A DNA stretch of 64,000 nucleotides from Chamaea fasciata (taxonomy: Eukaryota > Chordata > Aves > Passeriformes > Sylviidae): assembly GCA_029207755.1 (NCBI GenBank), contig JARCOQ010000006.1, forward strand, positions 21,612,890-21,676,889. The letters run 5' to 3'. The stretch's first letter is position 1. Each line of letters opens with the position of its first letter. The translations under genes were made by a program, and so were the position numbers. Shown one piece after another: positions 28,801 to 37,800 of the stretch. The notes beneath the pieces are model-generated. The model saw only the letters and a list, made by a program, of their open reading frames with translations, searched no databases and had not been told where the DNA came from.

Positions 28801-31800
28801 TTATCATCATGTAACCTTTCAAGCACTGAGAAATATGCATCACAAATTTAATAAGAAACAGGTGTATCTAATTTAAGCAGCCCTTTTAAATTACCCTAAT
28901 ATTTTCATTCTATCGCTATAAAAAAAATCCCTAAATATCACATAGCACTAATTTCTTGAAGTCAAATAAAACCAGCTTTTTTTCTAAATTGCCTATTCAA
29001 AATTCAAAAAAAATGAGCAGTTTTTTTTATTGAAATATGAATTCAGGAGCTTACCCTCTGTTTAAGAAGAAGTCTGACTTGTGTACTACAAGACAGATAA
29101 CTTCATTGATGTCAATCATACCATTAGGAGTGGTCGTTTTATCATTTTCATAGTAGCTCAGAAAGCCACTTTCCAAAGTACACCATCTTTTGTTGCAATC
29201 TGTGATTTAAGATATAATGGAAAGGTCAGATTTTCTCACGATTTTTTTTTAAATAAGTAAATACAAGATGGAGAAAAAAGTCTGCAGAGCAACTTCAATG
29301 AATTATTTGGAATATTTAATTACAACTAAATGTTTACTCCCTCTTATGACTTTAAATATGAATACAAGAGATGACATACTACAGTGATGTCTATCTGCTA
29401 CTAAAAATAGTCATGAATTCATTCTGGCTTATGTCTGGTTCTTAGAACAAAATCTGAGGTGCATCTGTTTTCACTACTGCAGAGTAGTAGATACTAAAAG
29501 AAAATACTCTTTTTATTTTCCACAGTCGTAAAATTCCTATACAGCTGGCAAAGTACTTCTGAGGATTTGGTAGATTCGGCAAAAAAAAAAAAAATCCACA
29601 AAAATCACAGAAAAAAACCAGCTGCAGTTTCCAAATACTGACCATGTTATCTGAAATTTCCTCCAATTTTTCTGTTAACTTCTATACCATTTATATGAGT
29701 TTAATAAACATTTTGGTACTATTTATTAGTATTTATTTGTATCATGCTATTTGCTCTCTAGTACTACCTAGATTCTGTCTAAATACACATGTTAAGTGCT
29801 AAAATAAACATAAGATAAATGGTTTGATAACATATAGGCTTACAGGAGTTGAGCACCAAATTTTAACATTTTGAATGTTCAGGGTGTTTGTCCCCCAGCT
29901 TTTCCTCTACCATCTTCCAGAACCTATTCTATAAAACAGCTCACTCCTTCACTATTAATTAAACTATTAAACTCTCAAGGACAATTTTGGACTACCAAGG
30001 CTTTTTAAAGGGCTCCACAAGACCTTCTGCACTAGAAACAAAAGCAAAAATCAAACTTGAGCCCTTAAACCTCTAAGCTTTACTTTTTGATCCACTACAT
30101 CAGAACACCACCGACATTTGAGCTCTCTTCCTGCTGATACCAACAGATGTTAATTAACAACAACTCTCCTCAAAATTTACGGACCCCTGCTGAAAACACT
30201 GATGCCACTATAATGAGAAGTACACACAGAGTTGGCTCTCTCCTGCACTGAGACACACATAATGAAAAACAAGGCTGTGTTTCCAGGCATTCCCCCTGGT
30301 CGCTATAAAACCTTGGTTAATTCACTGCACTGAATGATTTCTTCAGTGTCCTTTAACCATTCAGGCCAAGTCTACAAAGGGGTAACAGTTTTCTGTGACA
30401 ACAAGCAAGCACTTAAATTTTCAGCCCTGAAGGCAAGGCTGGCAACTGCCTCAGAGATTCCCAGCACTGAAGAAGAACTTAATTCTAATGGTTAAACAGC
30501 TTCATAGGATTCTGAGTTGGAGTCCTATCCACACACAACATAAAAAGAAAAAGAATAAAATAACTTTTTTGAAAAAATAAGCCCCAAATTTGTCTAAATG
30601 ATGGGAGAGAATGGCGCTCTCTCTCTGGCCTGCAGAGGCCTCAATTAGTTCATGGCAAGTCAGAACTGTTTCAACAGGAGTTCCCTTCTCTAGAGCTAGA
30701 CAGGTCATATTTTTCAGCTAACATGACCTTATTTGAATATCTACAGGCAGAGGAGGGAACTGAAATTTTCTCCCACATCTTAATACTCTAACCCTAAAAT
30801 TACTTCCTAAAGAGAGTAAAAAAAGAAAAATAGTATTTCCACTTACAATAATTTGCAATATGAGTATTACTTCATGTTAGTGAGATTTAGAAACAGTTCT
30901 GGATGCAGTGAAAGAAGAGCAAAGAAAGATTATATATTTTATGTTTTGAATAGCAAGAAGTAATTCTGTCAAACTGCTTCTTAAATATGGCAAAAATAGA
31001 TTAGAGCCCTAAGGCAAGAGTAGTTTCTCATTCAAAGTTCCAGGTTTTCTTGTTGTTTTTGAGAGGATGTCATTAAATCTCCCTCCCTTGTTCCATCAGT
31101 CTCCTTGAACAGCAAATGGTCAGAGAAACCTATCTTCCTGTGTATCTGTAGAGAGCCCATCCCAGAAATATCAGTCTTGACAAACCCATGGGTAATTCAA
31201 CATGAATACAGAAACAAAGCAAACACTCATCCCAAAAAAGTAAACAATAGCACATCAACCATGTTCAAGACACAATCATAATTTTAGAGAAAAAAAAACC
31301 TGAACTGAGAGAAATCTGGTTCCTTTCCATTTACAGTATGTTCCCTCAAGTAGTAAGTGCAAAGCTAAGCAACAGACTACAAACTTTCAAAGCAGCTTTA
31401 TTTCTGTCCACTAAAGACTTGAAATGGAAGACAGTCAAAATTTCTTGCCTGGGGGCTTTCCTCATAAATTTTAAGACATCCTACTAACAATGCTCAGCCA
31501 CAGTGCATCTCTCCCAAAAAGGACTACAGAAGCTATTCTGTGAGCACTTTCAGACAAATCTTCAATCTATACAGGTATTGGCAAATATACTGCATTTCTA
31601 ATATGACATTGCGTAAGAAGAGATTGCCTTGTATCTGCTCTCCATTTGGCTAAGCACTGACTTCTGGGTTTTTTTATAAATTTCTTTATGAGTATATACA
31701 GTGAACTTGGAGCAAGTAGTGATGAGGTCTGCAGTTATTACATTGTTTCCCAAATAAACTCTTTGCAATTCAGAGCAATCCCAGATAAAGTCCTATCCAG

Positions 31801-34800
31801 AAGCAGTCCTCTGTAAAAACGGGCATCTTTGTTAAGAACTGCAAAGTTGCTGGGAAATGCCTGTGGATCAGGTATTAGCTCAGTCATCACCCAATCCTTG
31901 CAAGACTCTGGAGCCACACTAACATACAGATTCTTCTAAAGCATATTTAAACAGGAGTTCTATGCTTTAGCATGCCTTTAATGTCCACTAAGGACCTTAA
32001 AGGCATATGCCATGAGAATATGGACTTAGTACAAAAATATGTATACACTAGTGCAGGATGCCATGTAAGGATTTTAGGAGCAATAAATTCAATTAAAAAA
32101 TCACCACAGATTTTAAAAATCTGTGTTATTTGTTTAGATGGAAGAAAAATATAAGAAGACAAATGGGAAGAAAAAGGGAAAAATTATCTGATAACACTTC
32201 TCTCTCTCAGAAAAAAAAAAAAAAAACCAAAAAAACAAAAAAAAAAAAAACACAAACAAACAGAAGACTCATATGCACAGGAGACCATGCATATCTACTG
32301 TGACATAAATGCATTATGATCTCCCAAAGCTCAAGCTGTTATAGAATTTTTGTAGATGCTCATTTCTACTTGGAAGATTTTGTAAATTTGTGAGCTTGAG
32401 AAATAGCCTATTAAAAAGTCAATGCTACTTGTAAATGATTTCTGCAATAGAAGCATTTTAGATGAAAATTAATTTTTGGCATTAATCTAAATATAATTAA
32501 AGCATGAAGTGTTTCTATTTGTTTTTTATCAATTCTGTGTTAACTGAACAATTTTTCAGAAGTTCAGTCTTCTTCCTCCGTCAACTACTGAGTGAAGAGA
32601 TCAAGACAAACAGTATTTTCTTTATCTGAAAGAGGTCTACCGAAGCAAAAGAGGACATGTCATATCAAAGACATTTTAGCGCAAAAAAAAGTAATGCAAG
32701 AAGATAAAAGAATAAAATTCATCCAAAACATACATATTCATGTGTTATTCAAATACACAAATTAAAAGTCAAATACCTTCTTTTAATTTCTTCTCTGTAG
32801 GAAGCTTAGCTGCATTAGAAGAAACTTTGTACAAAAATTCACAAAGAAAGGTGGAATGTGAAGAATCTTCAGAGAAGCCACTTTCAAAACAAGGATCATA
32901 GTTTGGGAAATCTATTCAAAGACAATAGAGTAAAAACCAAAGATCTTCAGTTAAATAAGTTAAAGTCATATTTCCACACATCTTCCTAAATGCATGTCTA
33001 TAAATACGTAGTTGCTCTGCAGTATCTTTACTACACCACTTATTAAACCTAGTGGTTTTATTTTTATAATTAGAAAACATATTCATTTAAAATTTTGTTC
33101 ACATTTGTTACAATGTTGCCATTGTCTACCACTTCTTGCCAAGGCAAATAAAATACTGTTTTCTGATGTACCAAACTTCGATTTTCATCCCTTGTGTAAC
33201 ACACCTCAACAGAAGGAAATTGCTTATCTTGAGGGCTTATGTAGAGTTTAGCAGCAACTCTGGCAGCAGACAGACAGCAATTCTGGGAATCATCATCAAC
33301 ATGCACTGATCTCCCGTTCCCTAGAGATGAGAACATGATGGTGCTGCCTTGGCTGGAGAGCCAAAACTAGAAAAGACAGGACCAAGACAAGCAAACTTCC
33401 TTATAACCTGAAGACCACTGGAGACCATAGGTAGCTAAAAAAAACACCCTACCTACATGTCTGCACCTGACTGAGCTCAACATCCTATGATCCAGCGCAC
33501 GGCACTGGCCTGAGCAATACTCAGGCAGAAGTCAAGGCACTGTGTTTTCCCTTGGAAGCTCTAATTAATTCCTGCGTTTCCCACTACACCTTTTTTTTTT
33601 TCAGCCTATACAGTGTTACTTTGCAGAGCGACACAAGCCAGTGGAAAGCTGGCCCAGGACTACAACCACATAGCTTTTTTTTTTTAGTGTAGATCTGCAT
33701 GTAAACTTTCAGCCCCTGATGGTTTCAGACACTGTCCAGCGCTTTTAAAAGAAAAGCTCAGTCACACCTATACACCTCAATATATTTACAGTTAAGAGCA
33801 GCTTTTTGTTTTCAAGAGGCTCATAGTATCCATACACTGCAAACATAACTGTTGACTTCCAAGCCAGTTTATCATTTGCTCCAAGCTGCAACAGAAGCTG
33901 TGAAGGGAAAAAAAAGTTTCTGGGATAGATCATATTGCAGGTTCAAGAGGTGCGTTTCATTTTGGGAGGAGAGTTTGTAAGAAAAAGCTAGGTCTGTGTG
34001 CCATAGGAGTAGATATCAATTTAAATAATCTGTAAGAAACAAAAAAAGCACTAGATGAATTCTTTAGACATATGTAAAATTTATGTATCAATTTTTTTTT
34101 TCTGTAAAAGACTAACGATATTGGCAGAGAAGATGATGGGTTCTTTCTGTCTTGTAACTAAGGGCATGAGCTCTATGACTTATCACTGTGTTGTCTGACG
34201 GTTTTATAAATCCTAAACATGATGTCTGAACAAAATAGCAAATCTGCACACAATTGAAATTGTGCACTAATGAAATACAGTTAATGCCATCACAACTGCC
34301 CCTCTGCTATACCACTATTTTTCAAAGCAAAGCCAAATTTCCTTCTGAATTGTTTCCGTCTCCTTTTCACAATATAAAATTTAGAAAAAGAAATGCATCA
34401 TACCTGAGAACTTATTATGGTACAGGAATTCCATTTGCAGTCTTTGTCCAGCCTTCTTGGCTAATAAGTACGGGGTGCTGTACACAGGGTCTCCAGTAGC
34501 ACACATAGCATCAGCCCCACTGAACAGCAACATCAGAGTTTCCAGCACATCCTGCTTGACTACAGCAGCACAGAGGGCCTGATCATAGAGACGGGAAATA
34601 GGAATTCTGTTTAAATTGGAAAGTTACTGGCAACAAATACATGCAATGTAGATGCTAATCCTCTCATCTCTGATATAGATGGACCATAAACATTGATAAG
34701 TATCAGACATCATGAAGTATGGTCTCAATCTAGAAAAATTCAGCAATAACAACAAAAATATTCCAAAATATCAACCCAAATGCAGCAAAATGTTGCTTTA

Positions 34801-37800
34801 ACAAATTTCAGTTGGGAAGGATAAAATGAGTAAATACAATTGGAGGGGAAGCTTGCTGTTTATTTACATCAAACCACTAAAGAAAAACTCTTACTATTTC
34901 AGACCTCAGAAGTTTAACTAAAGACATGAGATTAGATTCTTAAATTCTGTTCCTAGGAAATATTTTGAAATTCTTAGGTAGTTTTTTTTAAAAGCCATAG
35001 TCACTCAATAAGGCAAACTATTCTTTTTATTAAGATGCACTATTAAGATATATTAAGATCATTAACACATATAAGGATTTCTTAAATCTTTTTATTAAGA
35101 TGTATCTTGATGCTTGTTCATCTTCCTTGAAATTTAAACACCTCACCACATCCTAAAATATGAGTTGCCTTTTATTTTTGTAGACACAAAGCCCACCATG
35201 ACAAACTTATTTTTTTCTTTTAAAAAATTGGTCCAAAACCTTAAAACCAAAAATAGCTATACAATTACAGCTATTCCATTAAAATTTCTATTATTTAACA
35301 TTTATTTAAGTTACTTAGTTAATGATTGAGTTTTTCTTCAATGATGAAAACAAAAGTCAATCAAAATAGGAAGATTACTCCTATAAAATTTAGCTGTTTT
35401 AATAAACACGTAAGCATCTGGGAGGTACAAGATAACAGAGAATACAGTTCAGTAAAAGCTCTGGAATTACTTGGCAATGAACACCTGGTAATTTCATGTC
35501 TCTATAGAGAATGTGATAACTTCTCCCAGTATTTAAATGATTATTTAACATACATATCCTACCCCACAAGAAACAAACTCCACAATCTATGCATATCCTT
35601 TGAGACAATTTGACTCACGTAATTGAATACATCAGAATTGCAAAATGCATTAAAACTCTCCTGCATTCATTAACCCTGGAAAATCATGACTCAAACCATA
35701 GACCTTAGAATTCAGTCAAATGGACATCAAAATTTACAGACATTGATAATTAAAATTCTCCATTCGACAGCTCTAAAATATTTGGGTTTTTTATAAAAGT
35801 AGAAAACACACATTTTCCATCGTTAATTTTAGTTTTTTCATTTCCAATAAGCTACAAAATGTGTATCAGCTATTTTCACCACTGATAACAATGAATCATC
35901 TACTGTATTTGAATGTTAGATGTCAGACACATGGGATATAAAAAAACCACATAAAGAAGTAATCTAAAGAAGTGAAGTGGAAATTTGCACCCCTAGACCC
36001 CAGCTGAATTAAAATAAAGATCCATATTTTGATGGCTAAAGAAAACACAGGAAGAACTACAATAACCTTATTTAAACAAACTTACAGGAAAAACAATAAA
36101 CTAGATAGCCATGCAATTACTTCTGCAAAGGCTCTTAAATAACCCTTATTCAACTGTGTCAGAATGTCACTCAGGATGCTGAATTAATTTCTCACCAGCT
36201 TAACAAGATGACCCAACTGCACACAGATATAATACAATCCAAAACATATATGGGCTTACCCATGTTATATTACCTTATTCAACTGTTCCTTGGTTTTGTA
36301 GTGAAAAGGTGTTTTCCTGAACTTTCCCTCTTTGTATTTTTGCGTTATGAATGCTATCCTTTTTTCTGCAGAGTCATCAATATGCAATTCTTCATCTGGA
36401 GGAAGATTTCCAGCCCAAAAACTATTTGCCCTCTTATTTCCAATGACGATAAAGAGCTGGATGAGATGCATGGAATGAATTAGCAAAATAGTACGAAGGA
36501 TATGACGCTAGCCTCTAAACAGTTTTCAGCTGCTAGATGTTGAAAAAGAAAGTTATTAAAGAAAATTTCCTGCAGGAGACAGAAGCCTTTCTCAGTCACT
36601 GCCCATGGTCATCTATAAATGAATAATAAGGCCTGCAGTGATCATTTATCATCAATAGCAGCTAAGCTTTACAAGGCGAATCAGTTATAACACTTCATTA
36701 TATATTAGAAAATATTAGTTAAAGTTTAGAGAAAAGTATACCATGTGTTTTAAGGAAAACACTGATATCTTCAACCCTCTCTATTAGATCCACTTTTTAC
36801 TACCACTACTTTTTAACATCCCAAGCAGCTAAGCTGGTAGCGACAAGTTTCCTCTCCTTTCCACTTTCTTCATCATAAGCGTTCTCCAAAAGCATTTTAT
36901 TTCTTTTTCCCCCAAAATATTGGCTACCTGGAGAAACACTAAGAGAAATTGTACATTTTGTCAGCATAACAAATGAATATTTGGAATTATAGAGGTGCAC
37001 GACGCGCAGAAGCATCAAGTTTACTGTAACAGCACCATATTGTTTAGCAGTTATATGTTCAGTTTTCTTGTGAGTAAACCAGTAAATAACTCCTCTTCAG
37101 ACAGCAGGTTTCAAAATGGAAGGAAAGAATTAGAATAGAACAACATACCTCAATAAGTTCATTGCTCCAAATGCTGGCATCCATTTTTAGACTCCGGACC
37201 TTTGAATCTCTTGGTCCTAAAGATCTGTGTTGTCCTGAAAATCGAAAAGCATTACTTAACTAAGGCACTTAAACAGGGTTTCCCTTCTGCTGAGATATCA
37301 AAAAAATGTGATGAAGCCCGATTTATTCTATTTGCTATTTTTAAAAAAAGTTGGGTTTGAAATTTGGAGTCAAATAAAGGCATAAAAAATACACCTCTTT
37401 TTATTAAAAAAAAGTTAATTTCATTTGATAGTCATGAATAAACTAAGTAGGCTGTCTCACGTAGACTATTTCTGGGAGAGTTTGGTTTGAAGGAAAGCCT
37501 AGGATTATTAATTATTTCTTTGAATCTACCGCTTAAGCACATATTTCAATATAAAACATGACAGAACTATATTTTGAGTAGTATCTGAAAAAGCTATCCC
37601 TATTGGCAGTAAAATATGTGCAAAAGCAACAAAATTAATACCCAAAATTTATACACTAAAAATTGTTATTCTTTGGCATCCAGCCTTGCAAAAGCCGTAC
37701 CTTTCCCATGAAGTGTTATTGTGTCTTAATTTCCACTAATTGAGAAGGATGGTTCAGCTGAGAGAACTCAATCACCACAGATGTCATTTGTACGTGGAAG

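Larger units (their letters stand above)
26785..29054 (-). other. ARAP2: ARAP2 intron with CR1 remnant and purine-rich repeat
   Basis: Intron within PH3. It holds a likely old CR1 3' remnant at 27215-27300 and the A/AAAAG repeat at 28495-28580. The rest is AT-rich with nothing recognised. Confidence 0.8.

Noticed and set aside
30502..30530. Possible CR1 end (cttcataggattctgagttg)
   Set aside because: Only a short stretch resembles the CR1 terminus and the adjacent sequence does not continue the match.
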